Shown here: positions 49,605 through 61,959 of the stretch, piece after piece
How the letters are laid out: each line of letters starts with the position of its first letter
Numbering within the stretch: the first letter of the stretch is position 1
Assembly: GCA_002189035.1 (NCBI GenBank)
Contig: CM007989.1
Span: 682,001 to 746,000 of the forward strand
Direction: 5' to 3'
DNA: 64,000 bases
Source of the DNA: Utricularia gibba
Lineage: Eukaryota; Streptophyta; Magnoliopsida; Lamiales; Lentibulariaceae
The notes under the pieces: generated by a model
What the model was told of the DNA's origin: nothing
Databases searched by the model: none
What the model saw: the letters and a program-made list of their open reading frames with translations, nothing else
Made by a program: the position numbers and the translations under genes

Positions 49605-51091
49605 TCAAAGGCCACGGGAATGGGAGGGATGGGGCGGAGGCGGCTCAGATAAGTTGATTTCTGCTCTATACTTTTCCACCTTGTTGGATTCGGATTCTGA
49701 TGAGTTGTTACCGTGAGAAGTAGCTCCGGAATCCATACTATTTGAAGCGTTTACTTCACACTTTTTAGCAAAACGGCCCCCTGAACTCCTTGCTCTCCTC
49801 ATTGCATGTTGATGCCGAGACTCGTGAAGATATGGCTGCAGTGAGTGAAAGGAAGTTCATAGCTAAAAAAGAGAGAGAGAAGGATGCATGGAAAAATCAG
49901 ATAATACAGTGCCTTGCGCTCTTTTATTAGTTTCCTCTCGAGCTCAGCCTTGGCACGGGATTGCCGGCGTCGCAGAATCCCGTGATACTGCTTGGCATTC
50001 ACATATACAGGTTCCTGGGTCATCTCAAGGGGCAGTGGCATTCTGGTATGATGTATGTCATACATATGAGGAACCTGCAGTAAAAACAAATGTCCTAGGT
50101 AGGTGGAAAGAACCTTAAGCATTCATAACATTGAAGCTTCTTCTAGTAAGAGGCAACAAAGAAGTCGATGGAGATTTTCAATAAAAGCATATAATAGCGG
50201 CAAAGTTAGCAAATACTTATTCCTTCTCATTTACAAAACCAGAAAATCGTTGTACCAACGGTTGGCCATAGGGTGCTATTAAGCCTCCATGATATGGATC
50301 ATAAGGATTCGAGCAAGCCTGAAAAGGAACCAATATTTTTAATGTTTATGAGAAACCAATTCCGTCAGCCAAGAAAGAGCAACATCTCACTACTTCTAGA
50401 ACCATACGCCATATAAATGCTGAAAGCTCACCACTGTGTGCCCAATTAGCTCAAACTGTGGTGCTTGGGTAAAGCTCCTGTCATTTCTAGGATGCAGTGT
50501 AGATGAAACCTGAAAGTGATTCTGACTGTCCCGGTTATAGTTTTTGACTGAGGTCGAGAGAGACAACCCATCAGCACTAAATTTATACAAAAGAAATAAA
50601 GGGAAAATATTATTCATTGTACTAAAAATACCATATAAAAGCTCAGGTAAAATTTTTCATGCCAACAATCAAATCCATTTTTGAAACAATGACAAACTTC
50701 AGAGAACAAAAATAATAAAAGATTTTTTGTTCCAAACAAATGAAGGCAATTTCTTGTCACTTTCAAATTGAGAATAAATATCTAAATTTTAATTACTATC
50801 ACATTTACTCCATACTTTTGATGGTAAGCATCAGCATAACTTCTAAGATCTACCTGCGCTTGAAGAATGTTTTGCAGCATCTTCATCTTCCTCATTTATG
50901 CCTTCAGATAGCGAATGCCCATCCACCGAGCGTTCCATAGATGAAGAGTCTGATACATTTTTTCTCATCAGTATACGATTAAAGGAGTTATATACAGCAT
51001 TGTTCCACCAAGGAACAGGGCATGCAGTGGAGTCAACAACACTGAGAGTGTTGGGCGCTCCTTGATTGTCACTCTTTGAATTCGGTTGCAT
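49605..51091 (-). CDS. NF-YA (CCAAT-binding factor HAP2) transcription factor subunit, NF-YA1/9-like
   Basis: NF-YA joins the NF-YB/NF-YC dimer and reads CCAAT boxes. The ATG at 51089-51091 ([14 protein letters not shown]) matches the MQ start of NF-YA1/9; a more upstream GTG is not a start. Exon 1 has [15 protein letters not shown] and a Ser/Glu-rich stretch. Exon 2 ends [11 protein letters not shown], followed by [20 protein letters not shown]. The core reads [20 protein letters not shown] (NF-YB/C interaction), linker [11 protein letters not shown] and [20 protein letters not shown] (DNA binding). The intron at 49836-49912, inside the core, has a GC donor (AAG|GCACTG). The exon 1/2 junction (acceptor at 50577-50578) is one base out of phase, so a base is probably missing near it. 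A miR169 site follows the stop codon. 5' untranslated exons probably extend to about 51860. Confidence 0.9.
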
Positions 51092-52035
51092 ACTAACTTT
51101 TCTCCCAGAAGACACAGGAAGATCCCTCTACACACACACACACACCATCAAGGAAAATTCTAGTTAAAAGTGGCTTCTTTTTCATGTATACCGATTCACT
51201 TTTACATAAATGAAACTATTCCAATCTGAAATCAAACTAGCATGTATCCTTGATTCTCGAGACTATACCATTAAATGAACATCCTTGCTCTCAAGGGCAA
51301 ATACATATGGTCCACTGGTATTATTCCATAATTTCGATGTCTTCTATTTTCAGATATTTCTTAGCCTTCGAGCTCAAAACATGACTCGGTAGAACACAAG
51401 GATTACAGCATAGTAGAAGTTTTCATCTTGATCATACAGAAATATTAAATCAACAAATATTCTAAAGCACTTGATAGCTCCAGTCGTATTTCCTTATTTG
51501 CACATTATGAATGAAATAGGACAGAGCTAGTAAAATAGACAAAGCAAACCAATCCATAATCCAAATGAACCATACAAATCACTCTAAGCAAGTACAAAAA
51601 ACTCCGATCCTCCAGTACCCTACCGCGAACTCGCAATATAAAAAAAGACCCATGCAACAGTATCATAATCTAGAAACATAAAGAAGACATGCCTGTTAGT
51701 TGCCAAAAACTATTGAAACAAAAAGGTCCGATGAGAATCAAGGTCAACGGCCTTCGATTGACGCCTCTTGAAGCATCGGAGAAGAAAGCGCACGGAGAAG
51801 CCGATGCAGTGCGTCAATTGGGGAGATTCCAAGGGCTTTGATTTTGTCACCCTGGAAGCGCCTAGGCGCAAAATTATAAAATACATTTATCTATTTTATT
51901 TGTAATAAAATTATTTATTATTATAATACTTTTTTATATAAATTTTACTTCTTTTAATGACTTTATGATATACTATTTTTATATTCGAAATAAAAGCCCG
52001 AGGGACTAAATTGTAATTACGCACTATGGTATACA
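51092..52035. other. NF-YA 5' leader and spacer to ORC1
   Basis: Holds a (CA)8 microsatellite (51130-51145) and probable leader introns. No coding signal. 51880-51990 is AT-rich. Confidence 0.4.
51130..51145. repeat. (CA)8 microsatellite in the NF-YA 5' region
   Basis: Perfect dinucleotide run CACACACACACACACA. Confidence 0.8.
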
Positions 52036-52049
52036 ATTGCGCGCCAAAA
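52036..52049. promoter_or_regulatory. E2F-type site upstream of ORC1
   Basis: ATTGCGCGCCAAAA contains the strong E2F core GCGCGCCAAA. It lies about 540 bp before the ORC1 ATG but close to the likely transcription start, as the leader appears to be long or spliced. Plant ORC1 genes are established E2F targets. Confidence 0.72.
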
Positions 52050-52590
52050 TGGTGATGGCTTACCCCGCCATTTTCCGCTACTTATCCCAGCGGCGCTGCG
52101 TCTCACTCCCCGCATCGGCAACTGCGATCTCTAGACGCTCTACGCTTTTCTTCGTTGCTATACATCTGAATCTGCAACATCCGATCCCAATTCGTTTTGA
52201 AATCGTATGCCGCAGCCGCTGACCGATCTGTAATTGGTTTCTCTGTCGCTGTTTTTACACTATTTATTGGTGAGAATCTTGAAATTCTGATCGATCTTTT
52301 ACTTGGATTGTGTGTTTGGGAGGAGGGCTTTTGTGTGTGGAGAGATGGTTTTGGATTTGAATGGTTCATAGTTGTGATCTTCTAACGGGCATCGGGTTAA
52401 ATCCTGGATTATTTTTTCTACTTGAATGAGCCGAATTCATCTTTTTTCCTTTTTGGGCTGCCGTTGGGATATTGAGAATTCAATCCTGCTCTGTTAATTT
52501 TTCTTTTCGATTTGGTTTATTTCCAATTGTGAGTGGTTTGCAGATTTCTTACCCCATACCTTTTCTTGTAGCGAGAATCGGAGATCGAGG

Positions 52591-55500
52591 ATGTCGGCTA
52601 AGATGACTCCGAAAAGAAAGCAGCAGATGTCTTCAGCAGATGATCTCAATGAGCCACTGACCCCAGTAACCCCTGCGGAGCCAAGTAGGGCGCTGCGTCG
52701 TTCGACCCGCTTAACACCGGCTACGTCCCGAGGCTGTAAAGCGTCCTGTTGCCAGTCGCTGAATTTATCCATCAAAGAAAGGAATGCGCCGGCATATTCA
52801 CCTCTTTCTGTCTTAAAGTTCCCAGCTTCGCCTCCTGTCACCGAGCCCAAGAGGAAGAGGAGGCGCCACGATAATTCAACTGCAAGTACCGAAAAGAAGG
52901 TCACAAGAAGTGATAAATGTAGAAATACTAAGAGAAAAGTATACTACAGAAAAGTGGTGTTCGATGGTGTCGAATTTTCAATAGGGGATGACGTTTATGT
53001 GAAAAGGAGGGAGGATGCTGGCTCGGACGATGAGGAGCCGGAATTTGAGGAATGCAGGGTCTGCTTCAAGCCTGCTGGAAATCGAATTATGATCGAATGC
53101 GATGACTGCTTGAATGGTTTTCATTTGAAATGCCTGGCACCACCGTTGAAGGAGGTCCAGAGGGAGACTGGATATGTAACTACTGTGCGGCGAGAAAATC
53201 TGGAAAAGCCGTGAAATTTCCCGAACCGCCAATGGGAAAGAAAAGGGTTAGGACTGCTAGAGAGAAGTTTCTATCTAGTGATTTGTGGGCAGCCCGGATC
53301 GAGAGGTTTGTGCGGGACTCATAATTTTGAGCTCTAAAGCTTTTTCTAAGAAGGATTATTCTTTCTATTTCACATGTCAAAATTTTTGGCTTCTGTAGTT
53401 TATGGAAGAACGTTGATGGTACCTACTGGTGGAGAGCTCGGTGGTATATAATTCCAGAGGAGACAGCTGTTGGGAGGCAACCTCATAATTTGAGAAGGGA
53501 ACTCTACCAGACCAATGATTTTGCTGATCTGGAGGTGATTTCTTTGGGATGTGATCCTACGCCGCTGCCCATTCCTGATTTCTATCTCATAAACCCAGCG
53601 AATTGATCTTTAAATTTTCTGCTATGAAGTAGATCCTTTTTTCATCCATAGACGAAGTAGCTATATATATATCTGCTACTTCATATTCGAATTTCAGTGA
53701 TTTTTTTCTCTGTTACAGCTGATAAAAATCATCATCTTCACTTTCAAATTTTGTTCATGGCTTGACACAATGATAACCTTAAGATGTTTATATATGCATG
53801 GATAACACAATTTGCTCTGTGTTTTATGTGTTTCCTAAGATGCATAGACAGATGTTCAATGTTTTGAGACTGAGATTGTATGTTCTGATCGTTTGGTCTC
53901 CAGATGGAATCAATCATCAGGCATTGCTTTGTAATGAGCCCAACTGAATTCTCCACTGCTGGCAATGAAGGAGATGATGTATTCTTTTGTGAGTATGAAT
54001 ATGACATCAAGTGGAATAGTTTCAAGCGCATTGCTGAGGTTGAAAATGATAAAGAAGTAAGCAATGAACGCCTCTCACCACCTTGATGTCACATTTCTTG
54101 TGATTGATTTTAAATTTATTTTTTTACCTTCAGAATGTCAAAGGAGATGATGGTGACCATGATTGGGATTCATGTGATGATACGGATTCCCATTCTGAAG
54201 ATGAAATAGAATACGATGATGAAATGAAGAGAAGCCAGTCTTCCAAGTCTTTTTCATCCCAATATGTGGCAGCGGTATGCTACTCGAGAATTCATTTAAA
54301 AGTTTCTCCATCTTTTGCATCTTATGGCATTTGACTGATCATCAGCTCCTTGTTGAAACAGAACTCACGAAAAGGATGTATTTTTGGGCTGGAAAAGATT
54401 GGAGCTAAGAAAATACCAGAGCATGCTAGATCACGCAACCAAACTGACCTAGAAAGAGCAAAAGCAGCTCTTTTGCTTGCAACATTACCTGAGTCTCTCC
54501 CTTGTAGAGATAGGTGCGCTTGCTAGCTTACTGATTTGAGAGATTAGCAGTTTCCTTCATATCATTTATGGTTCTCTGGATAGGGAGATGAATGAGATAA
54601 CAACCTTTATAAAAGGTGCTATATGTGATGAGCAATGTCTAGGAAGATGTCTTTACATTCATGGTGTCCCAGGCACTGGCAAGGTAAGCACTTTCGTTTC
54701 TCTAATCAAATGCATAAAGAACACTATTAAATCAAATTTCACGCCAGGAATTATCTGCTTTGGAAATTTTATCCTTTCTGGTTAGTAATTTGTGTTTTCA
54801 TTTGCACCGCACCAACCTGAAGACAATGAGTGTACTCTCCGTAATGAAGAGCTTGAAGTCCGAGGTTGATCAAGGAACTCTGCGGCCGTATTGCTTTGTC
54901 GAGATTAATGGTCTCAAACTTCCTTCGCCTGAACACATGTACAGTGTGAGTACGCATGAGGTTTCATTCTCCCCCTATTTTTAGACCTCATTAATTTTGG
55001 AAATTCATCGCGTCCAGGTAATCTATGAAAGATTAAGTGGTCACAGAGTTGGCTGGAAAAAGGCACTGCAATTCTTAAACGAACGGTTCTGTGAAGAAAA
55101 TAACTCGGCCAAAGGAAAAAGACCCTGTATTCTCCTTATCGATGAGCTTGATCTTCTAGTTACCAGAAACCAGTCGGTAAGTTGTGCTTTTTGTTTGATG
55201 AATCGTAAAATCTGTTTTTTCTTTCCTGATTTCTAGTTTTCTCCAGATTTTGTACAATATTCTGGACTGGCCTACTAAACCAAACTCCAAACTCGTTGTG
55301 ATAGGTGAGAAATTAGCCCTTTTTGATAATGCTCATTTCTGAGTATCCGATAACTCAATGGTTTGCCTGAGCCTGGCATCTATCGTCTTTATTTTATATA
55401 ATAGGGATAGCAAACACAATGGATCTTCCAGAGAAGCTTCTGCCTCGAATTTCTAGTAGAATGGGTATACAAAGTCTCTGTTTTGGTCCATACAACTACC

Positions 55501-56801
55501 AGCAACTTCAAGAAATAATCTCAAGTCGTCTTAAAGGAATTGATTGTTTTGAGAAGCTTGCCGTTGAATTTGCTTCGAGGAAGGTAAGACTGAAATTCTC
55601 CCTCGATCAAGTTAACCACATTTTGCATTTATTTATTTTATAGGGGAACGCCCAGGAGGTTTTCTAGTAGAATAATGAATATTTGCCTTGGGTTTAGGTG
55701 GCAGCTGTCTCTGGTGATGCTCGCCGTGCATTAGAGATCTGCAGACGAGCTGCCGAGCTAGCTGATTATGCTCACAAAAGATCTAAAAGAGATCTAAAAG
55801 CTGGTAGTTCATCGCTTGCTTACACCTTTCAGCCACTTCTTGGTTCCTTCAAAAGTTTTTTGAGGATTTGATGAATCAGAATATTGATACGGCTCCCCCT
55901 TTTCACAGGAAAGCTCGTCGTCGGTATGGGAGATATTGAAGCAGCCATAAAAGAGATGTTCCAGGCTCCTCATATCCAAGTGAGCTTAATGATTGTTCAT
56001 GCCTGAATTCCTTTTTTTTATTGTGACTTCTTTAACAGTTATCTCATGCACTTTTCCTCATGCAGGTAATACGAAGTTGTCCAAAGTTAAGTAAAATTTT
56101 CTTGGCTGCTATGGTACACGAACTCTACAAAACCGGACTGAGTGAAACGACTTTTGATAAGGTAAGATGTAACCTTTTTTTTTCACTGATCATCTATATT
56201 TTGCCCCTACTCCTGACTACAACTTCGTATAGGAGGAAAATAATCTTAAGCATCAATCCCAGTTTAGTAGCCTATGACTCCAGTTCATGGAATATATTCT
56301 CTGACGCTTTATATCACCCCTGCAGCTTGCTTCTAGCGTCCATTGTTTCTGCTCAAGTAACGGGGAATCATTTCCGGGTTACGATGCTCTCCTTAAAGTC
56401 GGGTATGCTACTTACAACACTCCTAGTCCATATTCGTGTCAGGGTAATTCCCTCAAATCTCGTAATGGGGAGATCGTATAGGACGACTTACTAATAATGC
56501 TGTTACAACAAACAGATGCAAACTTGGGGAGTGCAGGATATTGCTGACCGAACCAGGGGAAAGACACAAGTTGCAGAAATTGCAACTCAACTATCCAAGG
56601 TGAGAAAAAAAGGCCCACAACAAAGAGATAACTACTACTTATTTCCCAGTCGTTGCCTTCCCATGTTCAACCTTATGTTTGCCTAGATCACTACTATGAT
56701 CACTCCTCAAAACTAAACGCTGGAAGTGTTCCTGCAGCGATGATGTGACCTTCGCTTTAAAAGAGTGCAAAGACATCCCTTGGTTGGCCAAGTACATCTA
56801 G
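52591..56801 (+). CDS. ORC1: Origin recognition complex subunit 1 (ORC1)
   Basis: ORC1 is the AAA+ ATPase subunit that marks origins; plant ORC1 carries a PHD finger inside a BAH domain and reads H3K4me3. The start at 52591 is MSAKMTPKRKQQMSS. Then come FSIGDDVYVKRREDAGSDDE and the PHD finger (CRVCFKPAGNRIMIECDDCL, HLKCLAPPLKEV, GDWICNYC). The BAH part follows (LWKNVDGTYWWRARWYIIPE, VFFCEYEYDIKW). The ATPase has CLYIHGVPGTGKT (Walker A), CILLIDELDLLVTRNQS (Walker B), DLPEKLLPRISSRMG and VSGDARRALEICRRAAE. The winged helix has LGECRILLTEPGERHKLQKL, ending DIPWLAKYI. More than a dozen exons, all in phase. The only break is at CC 53157-53158 in the PHD finger, which should be CCC (PPLKEV then PEGDW). 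Strong identity. Confidence 0.93.
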
Positions 56802-57871
56802 ATCCACAAGGATCCATTGAACAGGAGGCTTGAGAAGCATCCCCATGCCAATGTACAATATCTCTACACCTGCTCAGGCAAGCAGCACCTGAACTCCAGC
56901 ATCCACAACAGAAGGCATCATCAATACATTCTACTGACTATGAGACACTCTGTGCTCTACAGCTTCCATTCTCAACATACCCCTTGCGTTTCCTGTAACA
57001 GAGAAGTGTATTTGACAATAACAAGGGAATAATATATTCCCTACTTAGTAGCTGATTACCTCTCCTGTCTCCCCACTCAGCATGGGGAATAGCATCTTCG
57101 TCAACTGACATGAATGTAATACATATTTACTTGGAGGGCTTTTTTGTCTTTCGGTCTCAACAAATTTGGTGACTTTAGGGCAACCCTATTGAATAATTTG
57201 ACTCATAATTTTGGGGAATTATTTCTGGAGAAAGGAGATGGGAAGAAGATGCCATTCCATCAAGCGATGCCCATTACTGCCTACAAAGAGGTTGAAGGGA
57301 GCTTCTCTCTTTCCGCATCGAGATCATCGTACCTCGGGCTTCAGTTTAGCCTCCATTACTACTTCAAGTTCAACTCCTTATTGAATGTTTCCTGCTACAT
57401 TCTCATGGCTTCTTCACTAGCTGTTAATGATCGTAAAGGCCCCCTCAGTCAGAAGCTACAGGTGTGTCCTTGAAGACGTTGACATCGAGGTTTGATATCT
57501 TTCACTTTGGTGCTTCTGTTCCGCCCCTTTTTTTGACCCAGTGTTGCGTTTCACGGGCGTGTTAGGTAATCGGGGGTCTGGATCCTATTTTTGTGGATTT
57601 TTTTTTCTTTATTGTTAATTTTCGTATTTTGCGTTTACTGGTTTTTGCTGCAAGGAGCTCTTTTGTGGGTTTTGGTTTACAGGTTCAAATGAGGGGATTA
57701 TATCTTTTGACGGTTTTAACGGCAGACTGGCATTCTTGTTTTACCTTTATGAATTTTTTTGTTCAGGGCCCAAAAAAGAATCCTTTTTTGAGGAGTTATT
57801 GATTTGAAGACTTAGTGTGCGCGATTAGGTCACTGTTGAAACGATAATTGGTAGTTCTTAGTTAGCAAGAG
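56802..57871. other. ORC1 3' region and 5' leader of the arabinosyltransferase gene
   Basis: 1.07 kb. An apparent 109-codon frame (57144-57473) has no family features and is treated as untranslated sequence. 57480-57871 is T-rich and probably a leader intron. Confidence 0.35.
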
Positions 57872-60539
57872 ATGTTACCTAGGAGGAATGCTGGCCATGT
57901 TTCACCAATCCTGTTGGTTTTACTGGCTTTTGGTTTCTTCATTGCTACATATAATTTTTTAGCACTAGTGATGCACAAGAGTGTTAAAAGTGGTGTTGAG
58001 GAAGTGAGGGATCCTGTAATCAGCGAAAAGAAGGGGTTAGTGAGTCCTAAATTCCACGTTGCATTGACAGCAACTGATGGAATTTATAACAAGTGGCAAT
58101 GTCGAGTTATGTACTACTGGTACAAGAAGATGAAAGATATGCCAGGATCAGATATGGGAGGTTTTACTCGCATTTTGCATTCAGGGAAGCCTGATAATTT
58201 AATGAAAGAGATGCCAACTATGGTTGTGGATCCTCTTCCTGAAGGTTCAGACAAGGTCAGCATCATAGCTTATGCGGTGCTTTGTTTACAGTTGTCTTAT
58301 GGGTGAATGTTCTGATCAGACAAGGCCAGCATCATAGGTTATGCCGTGTTATTTACAATTGTCTTATGGGTGAATGTTCTGTACATCATAAACTCTATGG
58401 AAGTGTTTTGTCTGCATTTTAGTGCTACATCTACATTTGGCTTTAGAGTCATGCTAATACCTTGTCCTACCTGCATACTTTTGTTATTTTGTTGCTATTC
58501 ACGTTGTGGATGTATTCTGCGTAAAGCCTTCAGAATATGGAAGAAGGGTCATAGAAACTAAAGCACATGAAGTTATTTTTTTTCGTGTAAGCATGACATA
58601 CAGCATCCAAAAACTCTAGCTTGGAGTTGATTTTGGCATAGGGGAGGTTAGGGGATTGCATTTCTACGGTTTACGTATTTTCTTCTGCAGATTAGCCTAT
58701 TTAGTTCAATTCAGCTTTAGAAGATTTTTTAAAGTAGAAAAGGTTGTCTTGTGACCTTAGGCCAAAATAGTCTTGTTTTAGAGTCTTCTTTAACTGATTA
58801 ACTCTAATTTTATTATATCATATTTTCTTGTGCATGGCAGGGTTACGTTGTCTTAAATCGGCCGTGGGCATTTGTTCAGTGGCTGAAGAAGGCAGTAATT
58901 GAGGAAGAGTAAGTTCTATTTGTGGTTTCATGGATGCTCTATTTCATGATCTGAATTAATATCATGGTCTTGATGATTCAGATATATTCTAATGGCAGAG
59001 CCTGATCACATATTTGTTAATCCATTGCCAAATTTGGCACATGGGGGTGCTCCTGCTGCATTTCCATTTTTTTACATAAAGCCAACTGATCATGAGAAAG
59101 TTATAAGGAAATATTATCCTGAGGAGAAAGGGCCAGTGACCAATATTGATCCCATCGGGAATTCTCCTGTGGTCATAAAAAAGGTGCCATTACCTTTTGT
59201 CTCAGTCCGTGGTTTTTACCTCGTGTATTTAATGTTCTTTCATAGAAAAATTTTTGGTGGCTATGAAACTGGTAAATACTGTTTACATTCTAGCATCGAG
59301 AACAGTGACTGCATTATTATGACAGAAGCTTTTCATTCTTTTGAAGAATAAAGTGCAACATTTGTGCCTCGGTATTTTCGTATCTCATGAGATCTATTTT
59401 CCCTCCTCCACAACATTTCATATGTAGTCGACTTTGGAGGTGATTGCACCTACTTGGATGAATGTGTCATTGCGAATGAAAGAAGACAAGGAAACTGATA
59501 AAGCCTTTGGATGGGTTTTGGAAATGTGAGTGGCATTTTGTGCTGAATTTCTTCTCAACAGTTATCCCCTTGTAGATAGCAGAAAACCGCTGCATCTTTA
59601 TACTTGGATATGGAAATTTGGGTTTTGGCCTGCTGGGGTTCTCTCATAACAAGTTTAACACGTTTTCTTTCTGTCAATTCCAGTCCTTTTAAAATTGATT
59701 TGTTACTCTGTCGTCACATCCCCTATTTTACAGGTACGGTTATGCCATTGCATCTGCATTACATGGAGTTAGGCACATTCTGCGTCATGATTTCATGCTA
59801 CAGGTATGGATGATTGCGTTTCCTTGTATACCTCTTGACTGTTGCCTGGTGTATAATGATTTCGTCTGCCATTTTATTACAGCCTCCGTGGGATACAAAA
59901 ATCGAGAACAAGTTCATCCTGCATTATACATATGGTTGTGATTACAACATGAAGGTAAATAACTCAATCTCACAGAGATGGCAACTATTCATGATCCGTT
60001 TGTTGAGTCTGGTGTTCATACTTTTCTCATATCATCTGTCCACTAAGTGTCGTGGCACAAAAATACTGTTCTGGGATATTACTCCCTTGAATTGCATCGG
60101 CATTCTTATGTTTTCAAGTATTGCTTATGCTCAGAATATGTAAACTTCAATCTCCTCTTCACTGAATCAATCTCTTATTCTGTGAAGCAAGCTCAAACAA
60201 CTTACTCTTCTGCACACACAGAATATGCTGCTATCTTCTGGCACATTTCATCTTTATTTCCTCATTGCAACAGGGTGAGCTGACTTATGGAAAGATTGGA
60301 GAATGGAGATTCGACAAGCGGTCGCACCTTCAAGGCCCTCCTCCACGGGATCTACCACTGCCTCCACCCGGCGTTCCTGAAAGCGTGGTACGTTCATTCA
60401 TCTCCTTGTTTCATAACAAGGGGTTGAGATGGACAGTCTTGTGAGCCGACTCTTCACTGTTCCTTTTTTCTTGCAGATAAGACTCGTCAAGGCAGTCAAT
60501 GAAGCAAGTGCAAACATTCCAAACTGGTACGAAATCTAA
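57872..60539 (+). CDS. Hydroxyproline O-arabinosyltransferase (HPAT family)
   Basis: HPATs add the first arabinose to hydroxyproline of extensins and CLE-type peptides in the cis-Golgi. The start at 57872 gives MLPRRNAGHVSPILLVLLAF, a type II membrane anchor. Exon 1 continues KFHVALTATDGIYNKWQCRV and DMGGFTRILHSGKPDNLMKE. Later exons give GYVVLNRPWAFVQWLKKA, YILMAEPDHIFVNPLPNLAH (with the DxH metal motif), KYYPEEKGPVTNIDPIGNSP, LEVIAPTWMNVSLRMKED and YGYAIASALHGVRHILRHDF. The C-terminal exons give FILHYTYGCDYNMK, GELTYGKIGEWRFDKRSHLQ and SANIPNWYEI, with the stop at 60537-60539. All junctions are in phase. The boundary of exon 1 with intron 1 lies inside a tandem duplication. Which of HPAT1-3 it corresponds to is not resolved. 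Confidence 0.92.
58247..58381 (+). repeat. Tandem duplication spanning the 5' splice site of HPAT intron 1
   Basis: Two copies of about 69 and 66 bp begin TCAGACAAGG (58247 and 58316) and both end TTATGGGTGAATGTTCT. Copy 1 contains the working donor ACAAG|GTCAGC at the end of exon 1. Copy 2 has ACAAG|GCCAGC. Confidence 0.85.
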
Positions 60540-60857
60540 CGACTGGAGCTTCGAGTTTCCTGGCTGTGCAACATCATAGTTTCTTACTACACGAACCTGA
60601 ATTTTCGAAAGGGGAACAATATAGAAGATACCACAACGTTGATGAACAGAGTGAAATTGCAACTATGTGACTTTTGATGGTCAGTGCATTCTTCTGCGGA
60701 TCTTTTGTCTTCATTCCAGGCATATTCAACTAGTCGATACTGATCCAAAAGTGTCATAAATTCCACTATTTTATCAGGGTATTGCTACACAGCTCTTCAA
60801 TATTAACAATTCTCAATGCATAGTTTACATCTAAAGGGATTATACACAGAAACAAGA

Positions 60858-61959
60858 TTACAACTTATCTGCTGACCCGAAATGATTATGAGGAGAAGTC
60901 CCCAGGCCTTTCCATTTGAAGTTGATTGACTGCAGCCATGGGAAGAATGTGTTCCCAGTTTGCAGCTTAAGAAGGTTTCGTCGATACGGAATCAATACAT
61001 TCTTAAGACCTGCGATCGCCAAAGAACAACACATTCAAACAGCTTGCAATATTGAAAAAGCAATGGTACATCAAACAAGGACCTGAAATGCACATAAACT
61101 TGTAGAGATAAGCAATTCCGGGATCTCCCTTGGTGCTCATATGAGGCTTCTCCAAGCATTCTAAGAAGGCCAAGTCTGCCTTCAGGAGCTCAGCTTGATC
61201 ATGTGTGTCGTATCCTATATCATGGCAGTAGCAGCAAAAGTCTAGCCAATCAATGGGGCGCTTGTCCCAGATAGGAGACCCATTGTCTTTCCCACTGGAC
61301 CAATTTGGGCCACAGTAATGCCCGTATCGTGGGAAAAACTGCGACAGAAATCCTCTTGGACCTGTATGCCATGGAACCCTGGATACATATGGTCTAAATC
61401 GTATGCCAGAGTTCCTCGAAACAGCTTCAATGGTTCCATGCTGCTTCACTCGCTTCTTCAGCCCCCTGTTGATAGTTACTGGCAGCTGAACTCCATTGCT
61501 AGCCCTCACCGCCCAATGAATGATCGAAAACGGAGACCAATCCCAGAAATTGGGATTGGAGAAGGGCCCCTCTTTGGGTGACTCCAATACAGTACGAGCA
61601 GAAACAGCAGAAAATGATAAACTATCTTTGCTTTGAAAAGACCCAAACCAAGGAATCTGTCTGCGTATCTGGAGAAAGAATATGCGATTTAGCGCGCAAA
61701 TCCTAACAGGGAAAACACTTCAATTCTATACACATACAAGATGCAAAGCACTACAACGACACCCACATCGGAAATGCTCATTCCCAGAAATCACACGATT
61801 CACTCATACCCATAAAGAAAACTCATTTCCTCCTCGGATTCGGATTCACTGAAGCTCAACACAAGTAGTTTTCCCATTTACCCTAAACGCGACCATGACC
61901 GGAAACAAAACAGGTTCAGGCAACGTAAAGATACATAATTTTACCTCGGAAAGGCTCAT
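60858..61959 (-). CDS. Phospholipase A2 family protein (At4g29070-like)
   Basis: Three exons (61945-61959, 61083-61668, 60858-61009) give 250 residues. Exon 1 is only MSLSE and joins IRRQIPWFGSFQSKDSLS in phase 0. A longer frame inside exon 2 starts with TTG and is not the true start. The sPLA2-like core reads YGHYCGPNWSSGKDNGSPIW (Ca2+-loop-like YCGPNWSSG), then DWLDFCCYCHDIGYDTHDQA with the catalytic CCxxHD, followed by ELLKADLAFLECLEKPHMST. Exon 3 gives LKNVLIPYRRNLLKLQTGN. The N-terminal part (RTVLESPKEGPFSNPNFWDW) has no clear signal peptide, unlike secreted plant PLA2s, so this is the larger, less studied plant branch. Catalysis is inferred from the conserved His-Asp. Confidence 0.85.

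Noticed and set aside
57144-57473. 109-codon open frame between ORC1 and HPAT
   Set aside because: No family features and no supported splice partners; treated as untranslated sequence.
61560-61587. PLA2 start at 61587
   Set aside because: The codon is TTG; a short upstream exon with ATG at 61957-61959 joins in phase.
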